From NCBI RefSeq assembly GCF_022829345.1, contig NZ_JAKSXV010000106.1, positions 62,001 through 126,000 of the forward strand: DNA of 64,000 nucleotides, in the 5' to 3' direction. The stretch's first letter is position 1. Each line of letters starts with the position of its first letter. Position numbers and translations under genes: made by a program. Below the pieces are notes generated by a model. The model saw only the letters and a list, made by a program, of their open reading frames with translations, was not told the DNA's origin and ran no database searches. Shown here piece after piece: positions 1 to 10,500 of this stretch. The DNA comes from Methylobacterium sp. J-090. Lineage in GTDB: Bacteria; Pseudomonadota; Alphaproteobacteria; Rhizobiales; Beijerinckiaceae.

Positions 1-630
1 GGTCGTGGTGAAGCCGATGCGTCCGTTCGTGCCGATGGAAGCGGTCACCTTGCCGGCGAGGTTCGAGTTGGCCGCGATCTGTCCGTTGATGGCCGTCAGC
101 AGCTGATCCGTCGTCACGGCGCCGGTGTTGCTGGTCACGCTCTTGAGCGTCGAGGAGTCGAGGCGCAGCGTATTCTTCGTCGCGCCACCATCGAGCGAGA
201 TATCGAGGGAGGCGTCCTTGGCGAGGCTCGAGAGATCGAGGGTGCCGGTCACGGCGGACGTGCCGGTCACGGATGCGGCCTGGGCCGGGACACCGCCGAG
301 GATGGTGCCCTTGCCGCCGCTCTTGTCGGCAAGCGCCTGCTGCGCGGTGGACTTGGCGGAGTCGACCAGCTTCTGCAGGGATGTGATGCCCTGGTTCGCG
401 GCCTGGATGGTCTGCACACCGTTTGACAGGCCGTCGAGGAGGCCGCCGAGGTCCGACGAGCGGGCCGACAGGCTCTGCGAGGTGAAGAAGTTGGTCGGGT
501 TGTCGAGGGCCGACGTGACCTTCTTGCCCGTCGACAGACGGTTCTGCGTTGTGGTGAGAAGATCGGCGGTGCCCTGCAGCGAGAGCAGGTTCTGGCGCGT
601 CGCCGCGGTAAGGGTGATGCCGGAGGACAT
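1..630 (-). CDS. Flagellin, 5' part only (gene runs off left edge)
   Basis: Structural subunit of the flagellar filament, exported through the flagellar secretion apparatus. Read from the ATG at 630, it begins MSSGITLTAATRQNLLSLQ, followed by the conserved flagellin N-terminal helix with QNRLSTGKKV and ALDNPTNFF, then QTIQAANQGI. From about residue 120 to the edge (residue 210) the sequence leaves the coiled-coil core and enters a variable-region insert of DUF1522 type, with VTGTLDLS, INGQIAA and NLAGKV. The C-terminal half lies outside the window. It is divergent from an FlbT paralogue at 877, fitting local control of flagellin synthesis. The same insert recurs in the DUF1217 protein at 55315. 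Confidence 0.93.
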   Translation of the reverse strand, partial: MSSGITLTAATRQNLLSLQGTADLLTTTQNRLSTGKKVTSALDNPTNFFTSQSLSARSSDLGGLLDGLSNGVQTIQAANQGITSLQKLVDSAKSTAQQALADKSGGKGTILGGVPAQAASVTGTSAVTGTLDLSSLAKDASLDISLDGGATKNTLRLDSSTLKSVTSNTGAVTTDQLLTAINGQIAANSNLAGKVTASIGTNGRIGFTTT

Positions 631-876
631 GAGGTTCGATCCATTCTGATCGGTGCGCCTCCGTTTTTGGAGGCAGCGCCAATGGACCATCCGCCCCTTG
701 CGATCGCGTTAAACGGCGTGATGAACGCCCTCTCACCTGAAACGGTCGAAATTCGGCCCATCCGAGCAAAATACAGTTCGATCAAAGACTTAGCCGGAAC
801 ACGTCCGGGTCGTCTTCAAGGTCTGTTAACCATGATCGATGAAGAAGGATCGAAGCCGCGCCACCCGTGAGACGCC

Positions 877-1290
877 ATGCCCCTCAAGATCGAGCTCAAG
901 CCGTTCGAGCGCCTGCTGATCGGCGGGACCGCGATCCGCAACGGGTCGCGCCGCTCCTCCTTCGTCATCGAGACGGTGACGAATTTTCTGCGCGAGAGCG
1001 ACATCATCCTCGAGAGCGAGGCCGACACGGCCTGCAAGCGCCTCTACGTCACCCTGACGGTGCTGTACCTCGCCGAGCCGACGCCCGAGGCCGAGGACAT
1101 CTTCATCCGGCAGGCCAACGCCCTGATGGAGGCGGTGCCCACCATGAAGCCGTATATCCGCGACATCCACGCGTTCGTCGCCGAGCGCGAGCTCTACCGC
1201 GCGCTCAAGCGCTGCAAGGACCTGATCCAGTACGAGCAATCCCTGAGCGACCGCCTCGCCCCGCCGGCCGCGACTGGCGAGGAGGGCTGA
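877..1290 (+). CDS. flbT: FlbT-family flagellin regulator (paralogue 1)
   Basis: A 137-residue protein beginning MPLKIELKPFERLLIGGTAI, the opening of the FlbT family, with the later landmarks ADTACKRLYVTLTVLYL and ALKRCKDLIQYE. In Caulobacter, FlbT binds flagellin mRNA and represses its translation until the hook-basal body is complete; that role is inferred here from the family. It lies 246 bp from the flagellin start on the opposite strand. A second FlbT with different sequence sits next to flaF at 62923. This copy has the MPLKIELKP opening, resembling the Caulobacter form, whereas the other has the rhizobial MRLSLRAGERVFINGAVL form. Start ATG 877; no better upstream start is seen. Confidence 0.85.
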   Translation: MPLKIELKPFERLLIGGTAIRNGSRRSSFVIETVTNFLRESDIILESEADTACKRLYVTLTVLYLAEPTPEAEDIFIRQANALMEAVPTMKPYIRDIHAFVAERELYRALKRCKDLIQYEQSLSDRLAPPAATGEEG

Positions 1291-1294
1291 CCCC

Positions 1295-2863
1295 CTACCG
1301 CGCGGCGGCGACGTTGGGGATCAGGCCCGGCGGGACGAACTCAGCCGCCGGGGCGGGGGCGGGCTTCGCCGATGCGGCCTTGGCCGGCGCAAACTTGGCC
1401 GGTGCGACCTTGGCCGGTGCAGGCTTGGCACCGGGGCGCGGCGTGATGGACCCCGTGGTCGCCACCTCCGGCATCGGGGCGATCGGGCTGTCGATGCCGT
1501 AGATGTCGTCGCGAAAATGTGCCCGGCCGTCGGGCGTCGCGTAGCCGGTCAGGTACACGAAGGTCACGGGGATCTGCTTCGGCAGCTTGATGTCCAGGCG
1601 CTCGTTGGTGGCGATGTGGCTCTCGATCTCCATGGGGCCCCAGGTCGAGGCGCTGCCATTAGGCCCGGGCGTGCCTTCGAGCAGCCAGCCGGCGAGTTCC
1701 TTCACCTTCGCCACCCGCACGCAGCCGTGGGAATGGAACCGCACCTCGCGGGCGAACAGCGACTTCGACGGCGTGTCGTGCATGTAGACCGCCTGCTTGT
1801 TCGGCATGTCGATGCGGACCTGGCCGAGCGAATTGTCGAGGCCGGAATCCTGCCGCAGCGTGTAGTTCGCCGCCTTCTCGCTCGCCCAGTCGATGGTGGT
1901 CGGGTCGACGACCACGCCGCCGGGGCCGAGGATGCGGATGCGCTCGCGGGCGAGGTAGCCGGGGTCCTTGCGCATCTTCGGGATGATCTCCTTCTTGATG
2001 ATGGAGACCGGCAGGGTCCAGGTCGGGTTGAGGTTCACGTCGGTGATGCGCGCCTCGATGCGCGGCGTCGCCTTGTCGGGCTTGCCGACCACGGCGACGT
2101 AGCGGCGCACCACGACCCCGCGCTCCACCGCCTCGACGGTGGCGGACGGGATGTTGACCACCACGTAGCGGTCGCCGAACGCGAAGGTCGAGCCGATCTG
2201 CCGGGCGGCGGACGCCGCGAGCTGGCGCTGGCGGGTTCCCGCCGGCACGTTGAGCGCCGCCACGGTCTGGCGACCGATGAGGCCGGTCTCGGGCAGGCCG
2301 TGCCGGGCCTGGAAGCTTTTGACCGCCACGATCAGCGGCGCGTCGAGAACGTCCGACGCGGGCGCGTCGGCGGGCAGATCCCCCACCAGGGCAAGATGCT
2401 TGCGCAGGGCGGGAATCGCCGGGTCGCGGGCGCCGGGCTTGACCACGAGGCCCGGCGGCAGGCTCGCCCACCCGCCGGCATCGGCCATGGCCTGGTAGCG
2501 GTCGGCCATCTTCAGGGTGTCGAGGAAGGTCGCGGGCGTGAGCGTCGGCATCGGATCGGCCGAGACCCGGGCGACGACGAGGGGCGGCAGTTCGCGCGAT
2601 TTTTTGGGCGTTGCATCCTTGGTCAGGGCGTCGGCCGTGGGGGGCGCCACCGGCACGATGGCCTGCACGGCGGGCGTCGCCGGGGCGGAGGCGGCCAGGG
2701 GGTCGAGGCGCGGGGCCTCGGTCTTCGAGGTTTCCTTCGGGGCCTCGGTCTTCGGCACGGCCTTCGGCGGCACGGGCGCGGCCGGTTCGGCCCGGGCGGC
2801 GAGCGCCATGGGTGACAGGCTCGCGCACAGGGCGGTGACGAAGAGCGTGTGGCGCGAAAGCAT
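1295..2863 (-). CDS. L,D-transpeptidase (YcbB/LdtD type) with peptidoglycan-binding domain
   Basis: Cross-links peptidoglycan stem peptides or attaches proteins to them in the periplasm. The 522-residue product has a signal peptide (about residues 1-25, MLSRHTLFVTALCASL), a proline/alanine-rich linker, a peptidoglycan-binding-like domain (SFQARHGLPETGLIG), then the YkuD catalytic domain with SHGCVRV; the catalytic cysteine is about residue 381. LNPTWTLPVSIIKKEI and YMHDTPSKSLFA are typical of the long YcbB-type enzymes. The C-terminal tail after about residue 465 is an AP-rich run of APAK-type repeats. The ORF is open further upstream, but the ATG at 2863 starts the signal peptide. It converges with flbT at 1290. 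Confidence 0.9.
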   Translation of the reverse strand: MLSRHTLFVTALCASLSPMALAARAEPAAPVPPKAVPKTEAPKETSKTEAPRLDPLAASAPATPAVQAIVPVAPPTADALTKDATPKKSRELPPLVVARVSADPMPTLTPATFLDTLKMADRYQAMADAGGWASLPPGLVVKPGARDPAIPALRKHLALVGDLPADAPASDVLDAPLIVAVKSFQARHGLPETGLIGRQTVAALNVPAGTRQRQLAASAARQIGSTFAFGDRYVVVNIPSATVEAVERGVVVRRYVAVVGKPDKATPRIEARITDVNLNPTWTLPVSIIKKEIIPKMRKDPGYLARERIRILGPGGVVVDPTTIDWASEKAANYTLRQDSGLDNSLGQVRIDMPNKQAVYMHDTPSKSLFAREVRFHSHGCVRVAKVKELAGWLLEGTPGPNGSASTWGPMEIESHIATNERLDIKLPKQIPVTFVYLTGYATPDGRAHFRDDIYGIDSPIAPMPEVATTGSITPRPGAKPAPAKVAPAKFAPAKAASAKPAPAPAAEFVPPGLIPNVAAAR

Positions 2864-2980
2864 CGCGGACCCCCGAAGCGACAAGTGTCCCCGACCATGC
2901 GGGGCGTTGGTTACCATTCCCCTGCCGTCCGGGGCCGCCCGCCCTACCTCGGGTACGAAGCCCCGCAGGGAGAGGAACAC

Positions 2981-3841
2981 ATGTCCGAGAGCCAAAAGAC
3001 CGACCGCCATCCGGCCCTCCGCGCCGGCCGCACCGCCGTCGTCACGGGCGCCGCGAGCGGCATCGGCCTCGCCGCCGCCACGCGGTTCGCCGCCGAGGGC
3101 ATGAACGTGTGGCTCGCCGATCTGCCCGGAGACGCCCTCGATCGGGCACGCGCGACCGTGACCGCCGCCGGGGACGGGACGGTGCGTGCGCTGCCCACGG
3201 ATGTGGGGAATCGCGACGCTATGGAGGCCCTGCGCGACGCGGCCTGTGCCGACGGGCCGCCCGCTGTTCTGATGCTCAATGCCGGCATCGAGTCCGGCGG
3301 AAAACTCTTCTCCGACGCCGACACCTGGCGCCGCATCCTCGACACCAACCTCTGGGGCGTGATCAACGGCGTCCACGCCTTCGCACCGGCGATAATCGAC
3401 GGGTGCGAACCGGGTGCGATCATCGTCACCGGCTCGAAGCAGGGCATCACCACGCCGCCGGGCAACACGCCCTACAACGTCTCGAAGGCGGGGGTGAAGG
3501 CGGTGACGGAGGCGCTCGCCCACGACCTTCGCGGCCGCGAAGGGGCACGAGTGAGCGCCCACCTCCTCATCCCGGGCTTCGTCTACACCGGTCTCACCAA
3601 GGCGCGTGGCGTGGAGACGAAGCCGGACGGCGCTTGGACGCCGGAGGAGACCGTCGATTTCCTCCTCGACGGCATGGCGCGGGGTGATTTCTACATCCTG
3701 TGTCCCGACAACGAGACCACGCGGGCACAGGACGAGCGCCGCATCGCCTGGGCCGCCGGCGACCTCATCGAGAACCGCCCGGCCCTGTCGCGCTGGCACC
3801 CGGCGTTTTCGGAGCCGTTCAAGCAATACATGGAGGGATGA
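2981..3841 (+). CDS. SDR family NAD(P)-dependent oxidoreductase
   Basis: Short-chain dehydrogenase/reductase of 286 residues, substrate unknown. The cofactor-binding motif TGAASGIG is at residues 22-29, NAG is present in LMLNAGIE, and the catalytic residues are S152, Y165 and K169 (YNVSK). Start ATG 2981 is preceded by AGAGGAAC at a good distance; the frame is open upstream to 2849 but that part is low-complexity and overlaps the transpeptidase promoter region. It is a single gene divergent from the L,D-transpeptidase. The C-terminal part (TRAQDERRIAWAAGDLIENRPALSRWHP) is longer than in minimal SDRs and is seen in a group of uncharacterised proteobacterial SDRs. Confidence 0.88.
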   Translation: MSESQKTDRHPALRAGRTAVVTGAASGIGLAAATRFAAEGMNVWLADLPGDALDRARATVTAAGDGTVRALPTDVGNRDAMEALRDAACADGPPAVLMLNAGIESGGKLFSDADTWRRILDTNLWGVINGVHAFAPAIIDGCEPGAIIVTGSKQGITTPPGNTPYNVSKAGVKAVTEALAHDLRGREGARVSAHLLIPGFVYTGLTKARGVETKPDGAWTPEETVDFLLDGMARGDFYILCPDNETTRAQDERRIAWAAGDLIENRPALSRWHPAFSEPFKQYMEG

Positions 3842-3973
3842 GGCCTTAGTCGGTCATGAATCGGATGTACTTGATAAAGTCCGTTCCCGTCACCCTTGTT
3901 CGCCTTTCAAGTCAAGCTTATCCTTCGGGCTCGCTGCGCCATCGCGGCAGGGCGAGCCAGCGCGGGAGGGGGA

Positions 3974-4894
3974 ATGCATCGGAACATGGAGGCGTCTGCG
4001 GAGTGGTTCCGGCCTCCGGGTAGGGCCACCGTCCTGAGGGGGATCGGGGGCGTCGGCTTCGCCGGGCTTCTCCTGGCGGTCGTTCTCGTCTCCGGTCGTC
4101 CGAGCCCGGCCGCACAGGGCCTTGCCGCTCTGTCGATCGCCGTCCTCGTCGTCCATGCCGTCCTCGCCTACGGACTGGTCGAAGCCGGCATTTTCTTCGG
4201 CTTATGCGTCACGGTCACCTTCGGAATAGAGAATCTCGGTGTCGCCACGGGCTTTCCATTCGGCCAGTACGCGTTTCTCGTCGCACCCGATCTGCCACAT
4301 GTCGGTGCGATCCCGATCATCGTCGGCCCACTCTATTTCGGAATCGGCTATCCGAGTTGGGTGATGGCCTGCTTGATTCTCGGCCGCAGCGGCATGCGAC
4401 CGAACGATCGATTCAGCCTCTTGGCAATTCCTATCGTGGCCGCCTTCGCCACGGTGCAATGGGATCTCGTGATGGACCCGCCGAACGCGACCCTGTGGCG
4501 GGCGTGGGTCTGGTACCGGGGCGGCGGCTTCTTCGGTGTGCCCTTGTCGAACTTCCTCGGATGGTTCCTGACCGCGTGGACGTTCTTCCAACTGATCGCC
4601 CTGGCCATGTTCGCCCGCCCGGCCGAGCCGAGCTCTTCGCGTCCGCGCGTCTTTTGGCTCCTGCCGATCCTGCTCTACCTCGCGGCCGGCTTCTCCCAGA
4701 TCGCGCCCTGGCTCACCGATGGCGGCGGGCGTGTGACGGATCCGGGCGGAGGCCTCTGGTCTGCCGCTGATCTGCGTGAGACCGCCGTCATCGTGATGCT
4801 CTTCACCATGCTGCCGACCGCGACGCTCGCCCTCCTGCGTCTGTTCGATGCCTCCCACACATCGGGCGGTCGCGATGCGGGCACTGCCTCGTGA
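3974..4894 (+). CDS. Carotenoid biosynthesis membrane protein (CruF/DUF422 type)
   Basis: Integral membrane protein of 306 residues with roughly seven to eight hydrophobic segments. The signature region GIENLGVATGFPFGQY and the later WDLVMDPP belong to the carotenoid biosynthesis protein family (DUF422), which includes CruF and bisanhydrobacterioruberin hydratase; these add water across the C-1',2' double bond of acyclic carotenoids. A role in pigment synthesis is inferred from the family, and pink carotenoids are typical of Methylobacterium. ATG 3974 is chosen because GGGAGGGGG lies directly upstream; ATG 3986 is an alternative. No other carotenoid gene is adjacent. Confidence 0.8.
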   Translation: MHRNMEASAEWFRPPGRATVLRGIGGVGFAGLLLAVVLVSGRPSPAAQGLAALSIAVLVVHAVLAYGLVEAGIFFGLCVTVTFGIENLGVATGFPFGQYAFLVAPDLPHVGAIPIIVGPLYFGIGYPSWVMACLILGRSGMRPNDRFSLLAIPIVAAFATVQWDLVMDPPNATLWRAWVWYRGGGFFGVPLSNFLGWFLTAWTFFQLIALAMFARPAEPSSSRPRVFWLLPILLYLAAGFSQIAPWLTDGGGRVTDPGGGLWSAADLRETAVIVMLFTMLPTATLALLRLFDASHTSGGRDAGTAS

Positions 4895-5152
4895 TGTGGA
4901 TTGATTGAAATCACACAAAGGCTTTGCGTGATCCTCGTCATCGGTGGCGGGACAGGCATGGCCGGCCACATCGCGAGCCGCTCCCGCCGGGGCGTCATTC
5001 GGCACGGGTGTGTTCGGTGAAGGGCAGCACTCACAGCGGGACCCCGCTGGCGAAGCTCTTGCTTGCGGTCTAAGCCTGACGCCGCCGATCCGGGGTCGCC
5101 TGTCCCGGCCCTTCGGATCGCGTGCGAACGTAACGAACCCCGGGAGCCGCCC

Positions 5153-6631
5153 TTGGCCACCATCATCCCCGTCGCCTCCTTCGATTGCGTCGTGTTCGGC
5201 GCCACCGGCGACCTGACCACGCGCAAGCTGCTGCCGGCGCTCTACTACCGGTTCAAGGATGGGCAGATCCCCGGCACCAGCCGGATCATCGGCGCCTCGC
5301 GCTCGGAGATGAGCGCCGAGGCGTTCCGCGAGCGGGCCCGCGACGCCATCAAGCGCTTCGTGCCCGGCAGCGACGTGGTGGAGGACAAGCTCGCCGCCTT
5401 CCTCGACCACCTCGACTACGTCGCCGTGGACGGGGCCGGCGACGACGGCTGGGAGGATCTCGCCGCCAAGCTCGCCGAGCGCCCGGATCAGGTGCGGCCG
5501 TATTATCTGGCCACCTCGCCCGACCTCTACGGCTCCATATGCCAGAATCTGGCCGCCCACGGGCTCATCGGCGAAAAATCCCGCGTGGTGCTGGAAAAGC
5601 CCATCGGTAAGGACCTGAAATCGGCCCGCGCCATCAACGACGCCGTCGGACGTGTCTTTCCCGAGGAGCAGATCTTCCGGATCGACCACTATCTCGGCAA
5701 GGAGACGGTCCAGAACCTGCTGGCCCTGCGCTTCGCCAACACCATCTTCGAGCGCCTGTGGACGGCCGACGTCATCGACCACGTCCAGATCACGGTGGGC
5801 GAGACCGTCGGCGTCGAGGGCCGGGCGGGGTATTACGACACGTCGGGGGCGCTGCGCGACATGGTGCAGAACCACATGCTCCAGCTCCTCTGCCTCATGG
5901 CGATGGAGAGCCCCCTGTCCCTCGACGCCAATTCCGTGCGCGACGAGAAGTTGAAGGTGCTGCGCGCCCTGAAGCCCATCACCCCCCACGACGTCCAGAC
6001 CGTGACCGTGCGCGGCCAGTACGCCGCCGGCGCCGTCTCGGGCCAGCCGGTGGAGAGCTACCGCACGGACCTCGGTGCCGACGCCCAGAGCCGCACGGAG
6101 ACCTTCGTGGCCTTGAAGCTCGAGGTACAGTCCTGGCGCTGGGCCGGGGTGCCGTTCTACCTGCGCACGGGCAAGCGCCTCCCCCAGAAGCTGTCCGAGA
6201 TCGTGGTGCAGTTCCGCGCCTCGCCGTTCTCGATCTTCCCCACAGAAGCGTTCGGACGCGAGCCGAACCGCCTCGTCATCCGCCTCCAGCCGGAGGAGGG
6301 GATCAAGCTCGAGGTGATGACGAAGGACCCCGGCCCCGGCGGCATGCGCCTCAGGCCGACCAACCTCGACATCTCCTTCGAGGAGACGTTCAAGCAGCGC
6401 TATCCCGACGCCTACGAGCGCCTGCTCATGGACGTGGTGCGCGGCAACGCCACCCTGTTCATGCGCCGCGATGAGGTCGAGGTCGCCTGGGCCTGGGCCG
6501 ATTCCCTGCTCAAGGCCTGGGCCGACCGCCCCGAGCCGCCCCGGCCCTATCCGGCCGGAAGCTGGGGACCCACCGCCGCCATCGCGCTCATCGAGCGGGA
6601 CGGACGCACCTGGCACGAAGAAGTGCGTTGA
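5153..6631 (+). CDS. zwf: Glucose-6-phosphate 1-dehydrogenase
   Basis: Oxidises glucose 6-phosphate to 6-phosphogluconolactone with NADP+ or NAD+, feeding the oxidative pentose phosphate and Entner-Doudoroff pathways. The 492-residue product has the nucleotide-binding motif GATGDLTTRKLLPALYY near the N terminus and the active-site motif RIDHYLGKETVQN. Length and conservation are normal. The only start matching family lengths is TTG 5153, preceded by GGGAG; no ATG occurs close upstream, the next in-frame one being 5063 and lying in non-conserved sequence. It stands alone, with no pgl or edd neighbour in this window. Confidence 0.95.
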   Translation: MATIIPVASFDCVVFGATGDLTTRKLLPALYYRFKDGQIPGTSRIIGASRSEMSAEAFRERARDAIKRFVPGSDVVEDKLAAFLDHLDYVAVDGAGDDGWEDLAAKLAERPDQVRPYYLATSPDLYGSICQNLAAHGLIGEKSRVVLEKPIGKDLKSARAINDAVGRVFPEEQIFRIDHYLGKETVQNLLALRFANTIFERLWTADVIDHVQITVGETVGVEGRAGYYDTSGALRDMVQNHMLQLLCLMAMESPLSLDANSVRDEKLKVLRALKPITPHDVQTVTVRGQYAAGAVSGQPVESYRTDLGADAQSRTETFVALKLEVQSWRWAGVPFYLRTGKRLPQKLSEIVVQFRASPFSIFPTEAFGREPNRLVIRLQPEEGIKLEVMTKDPGPGGMRLRPTNLDISFEETFKQRYPDAYERLLMDVVRGNATLFMRRDEVEVAWAWADSLLKAWADRPEPPRPYPAGSWGPTAAIALIERDGRTWHEEVR

Positions 6632-6689
6632 CGGGACTGGACAGCCGACTGCTTGCTGGAGGCTGTCCCTCGACACCCGCGCGGTCGAC

Positions 6690-6710
6690 TCCTACACAGG
6701 AAGTATAGGA
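6690..6710. promoter_or_regulatory. Imperfect palindrome upstream of the GntR gene, possible operator
   Basis: TCCTA at 6690-6694 and TAGGA at 6706-6710 are perfect inverted arms around an 11-bp centre, 28 bp before the GntR/FCD start at 6738. FCD regulators usually bind short inverted repeats and often autoregulate, so this could be the operator. The arms are only 5 bp, so chance is a real alternative. Confidence 0.28.
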
Positions 6711-6737
6711 CCCGCGAATTTTCAGAATTGTTGACCG

Positions 6738-7418
6738 ATGAACAAGATCGAGCCGGGCATCGGCATCAACCGGCGCTACCTTCACGACGAAGTCGTCGAT
6801 CGGATGCGTGATCTCATCCGGTCCGGCGAACTCGAACCGCGGGCCCGCATCAACGAGGGCGAGCTGACCGAGCGCTTCGGCATCTCACGCACGCCTCTGC
6901 GCGAGGCGATCAAGATCCTGGCGACGGAAGGTCTGCTCGAACTCCTGCCCAATCGCGGCGCCCGGGTGGCGAGCCTGTCGCAATCCGAGATCGAGGAGAT
7001 GATCGAGGTCATCGCCGGGCTGGAGGCCACGGCCGCCGATCTCGCCTGCCGCCACATCACCGACGAGGAGATCGCCGGGATCGAGCGCGACCACCTCGCC
7101 ATGGTCGCCGCCTGGAAGGCCGGGGAGGAGGGGGCGTATTTCGGCCTCAACCGCGCGATCCACGACGCGATCATGGCGGCGAGCCGCAACGCGACCCTGG
7201 GGGGGATCTACGCCAGCCTGTCGGGCCGCATCCAGCGCTCGCGCTACGCCGTCCACCAGACGGCGGAGCAATGGGCCCGGGCGGTCTCCGAGCACGAGCG
7301 GATGATCGAACTCCTGCGCGCCCGCGACGGCGAAGCGTTCGCGGTTCTCATGCGCGCCCATATCCGCGCCAGGACCCCGATCATCACCGAGAACTTCGCC
7401 GCGGCCGAACCGGTGTGA
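6738..7418 (+). CDS. GntR family transcriptional regulator (FCD subfamily)
   Basis: A 226-residue DNA-binding regulator. The N-terminal winged helix-turn-helix includes LTERFGISRTPLREAIKILATEGL, and the C-terminal all-helical FCD ligand-binding domain carries the usual acidic/histidine positions (for example NRAIHDAIMAAS). Ligands of this subfamily are mostly organic or amino acids. It lies 173 bp upstream of putA on the same strand, so it may regulate proline catabolism; the PutA here lacks the N-terminal ribbon-helix-helix that autoregulates E. coli putA. The target is an inference from position. Start ATG 6738 directly precedes the first conserved residues. Confidence 0.88.
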   Translation: MNKIEPGIGINRRYLHDEVVDRMRDLIRSGELEPRARINEGELTERFGISRTPLREAIKILATEGLLELLPNRGARVASLSQSEIEEMIEVIAGLEATAADLACRHITDEEIAGIERDHLAMVAAWKAGEEGAYFGLNRAIHDAIMAASRNATLGGIYASLSGRIQRSRYAVHQTAEQWARAVSEHERMIELLRARDGEAFAVLMRAHIRARTPIITENFAAAEPV

Positions 7419-7591
7419 TCTCGCTTCCGCCCGACCGGGACCGCGGCTGTCTTGGCAGGCCCGCGCGGCGGCGTTCGATCCCTTCGGGGGCGGATTCGGG
7501 CTTCGCTCGGACGCCGGGCGGGCTTGTCTGATCCAGCCACCGCTTCGATCATGCGCGGGGCGTATCACAGGCAGGGGGGAACGGGAGCGCC

Positions 7592-10500
7592 ATGACGGGA
7601 CCGGACACGTCGGAACCCTTCGCTCGCTTCCGGGGCGCCGCCCCGCCGTCCTCGGCCCTCAGGGCGCGGATCGCGGCGGCCTGCCGTGCGCCGGAAGCGG
7701 CCTGCGCCGCCGACCTCCTCGCCTCCGCCGCTATGCCCCCGGCCGAGGCGGTGGAGACGGAGCGCCTCGCGCGCCATCTCGTCGAGCGCCTGCGGGCGAG
7801 GGGGCCGGTGGGCGGCGTCCAGGGACTTCTGCGCGAATACAGCCTGTCGAGCCAGGAGGGGGTTGCCCTCATGTGCCTCGCCGAGGCGCTCCTGCGCATC
7901 CCGGATGCCGCGACCCGCGATGCCCTGATCCGCGACAAGACCGGGCCCGGCGACTGGCTCGCCCATCTCGGCCACAGTCCGTCGCTGTTCGTGAACGCCG
8001 CGACCTGGGGGCTGGCGCTCACCGGGGGACTCGCCGCCGCGCGCGAGTCGGACGGCCTCGCGGCGGCGCTGGCCCGCCTCGTCGCCCGGGGTGGCGAGCC
8101 CGTGATCCGGCAAGCGGTGGACCGCGCCATGCGGTGGATGGGCGAGCAGTTCGTCACCGGGCAGACCATCGCGGCAGCCCTGCACAACAGCCGCTCCCAC
8201 GAGGCGCGGGGCTTCACCTACTCGTACGACATGCTCGGCGAGGCGGCGATGACCCAGGCCGATGCCGACCGCTACGATGCGCAGTACGCGCAGGCCATCG
8301 ACGCCATCGGCGCGGCCTCGGTGGGGCGGGGAATCCGCGCGCGGGACAGGGTTCTGGCGGGGCCCGGCATCTCCATCAAGCTCTCGGCGCTCCACCCGCG
8401 CTACGCGCGCAGCCAGCGCGACCGCGTGATGGCCGAACTCCTGCCCCGCCTCGCCGCCCTGGCGCGTCGGGCGTGCGGCCACGGCATCGGCCTCAACATC
8501 GACGCCGAAGAGGCCGACCGCCTCGACCTCTCCCTCGATCTGCTGGAAGCCCTGTGCGGCGACCCTGCGCTCGCGGGATGGGACGGCCTCGGCTTCGTCG
8601 TTCAGGCCTACCAGAAGCGCGCGCCCCACGTCATCGACTGGCTCGTCGCCCTCGCCCGCCGCCACCGGCGCCGGCTCATGATCCGCCTCGTCAAGGGCGC
8701 GTACTGGGACGCGGAGATCAAGCGCGCCCAGGTCGAGGGTCTGGCCGGCTTCCCGGTCTTCACCCGCAAGGTCCACACGGACGTGTCGTACCGCGCCTGC
8801 GCCCGCCGGCTGCTGGACGCGCCCGACGCGGTGTTTCCGCAATTTGCCACCCACAACGCCGAGACCGTGGCGGCGATCCACACGATGGCGGGGCCGGATT
8901 TCGCGCCTGGACGCTACGAGTTCCAGTGCCTGCACGGCATGGGTGAGGCCCTCTACGACGCGGTGGTCGGGCGCGACGGCCTGAACCGGCCCTGCCGCAT
9001 CTACGCGCCCGTGGGCACCCACGAGACCCTGCTGGCCTATCTCGTGCGCCGCCTGCTCGAGAACGGCGCCAACGCCTCCTTCATCCACCGCCTCGCCGAT
9101 CCCGCCGTGCCGGTGGCGGACCTCGTCGCCGACCCCGCCGCCCGGGTCCGGGCCGACGCCTATCCGGGCGCGCCCCATCCGGCGATCCGCGCGCCGCTGG
9201 ATCTCTTCCCCGACCGGGCGAACGCCGCCGGCCTCGATCTCACCGACGAGGCGACCCTCGCCGCCTTCGAGGCGGATCTGCGGACTGGCGCGGCGGCCCC
9301 GTGGCGGGCGGTCCCGGTCCTGACCGACGGCCTGCGCGCGGGCACGCCCCGCGCCGTGCGCAACCCCGCCGACGGGCGCGCCGTCGTCGGCACGGTGGTG
9401 GAGGCCGATGCCGAAACCGTCGTTGCGGCGCTGAGCCTCGCCGAGGCCGCCGCCGGAACCTGGGCGGAGACGACGGGCGCCCTGCGCGCCGATATCCTCG
9501 CCCGGGCGGCCGACGCCATGGCGGGGGCCATGCCGGATCTCGTCGGCCTCCTCGTGCGCGAGGCCGGCAAGTGCGTGGCCGATGCCGTGGCGGAGGTGCG
9601 CGAGGCCATCGACTTCCTGCGCTACTACGGGGGCAAGGCGCGCGGCTTCGGCCCAGCGACCCACCGGCCGCTCGGGATCGTCGCCTGCATCAGCCCGTGG
9701 AACTTCCCCCTGTCGATCTTCACCGGCCAGGTCGCGGCGGCGCTCTGCGCCGGCAACGTGGTCCTGGCCAAGCCGGCCGGGGAGACGCCCCTGGTCGCGG
9801 CGCACGCGACGCGCCTGCTGCTCGCAGCCGGTCTGCCGCCCGGCGCGCTGCAGTTCCTGCCCGGGCCGGGCGAGACCGGCGCTCGCCTCGTGGCCGATCC
9901 GCGCGTGCGCGGCGTGTTGTTCACGGGTTCGACGGAGGTGGCCCGGAGTATCCAGGCGGTGCTGGCCGAGCGGTTGAGCCCGGAGGATGACGGCCCCGTG
10001 CCCCTGGTGGCCGAGACGGGCGGGCTCAACGCCCTCCTGGTCGATTCCTCGGCGCTCACCGAGCAGGTGGTGGCCGACACGCTCGTCTCCGCCTTCGGCT
10101 GCGCCGGGCAGCGCTGCTCGGCCCTGCGCCTCCTGTGCCTCCAGGACAGCATCGCCGACCGGACCCTCGCCATGCTGAAGGGGGCGCTGGCCGAACGCCG
10201 GATCGGCAACCCCGACCGCCTCGCCACGGATATCGGCCCGGTGATCACGGACGCGGCCCGCGACCGCATCCTCGCCCACATCGCGGCCATGCGCGCGGCC
10301 GGGTACCCGGTGCATCAGGCGACCTTGCCGGAGGAATGCGCCGCGGGCAGCTTCGTGCCGCCCACCCTCATCGAAATCCCGGCGGTGTCGGACCTGACCC
10401 ACGAGGTGTTCGGCCCGGTGCTGCACGTGGTGCGCTTCCCGCGCGAAGCCTTCGGCGCGACCCTGGCGGCGGTCAACGCCACGGGCTACGGCCTTACCTT

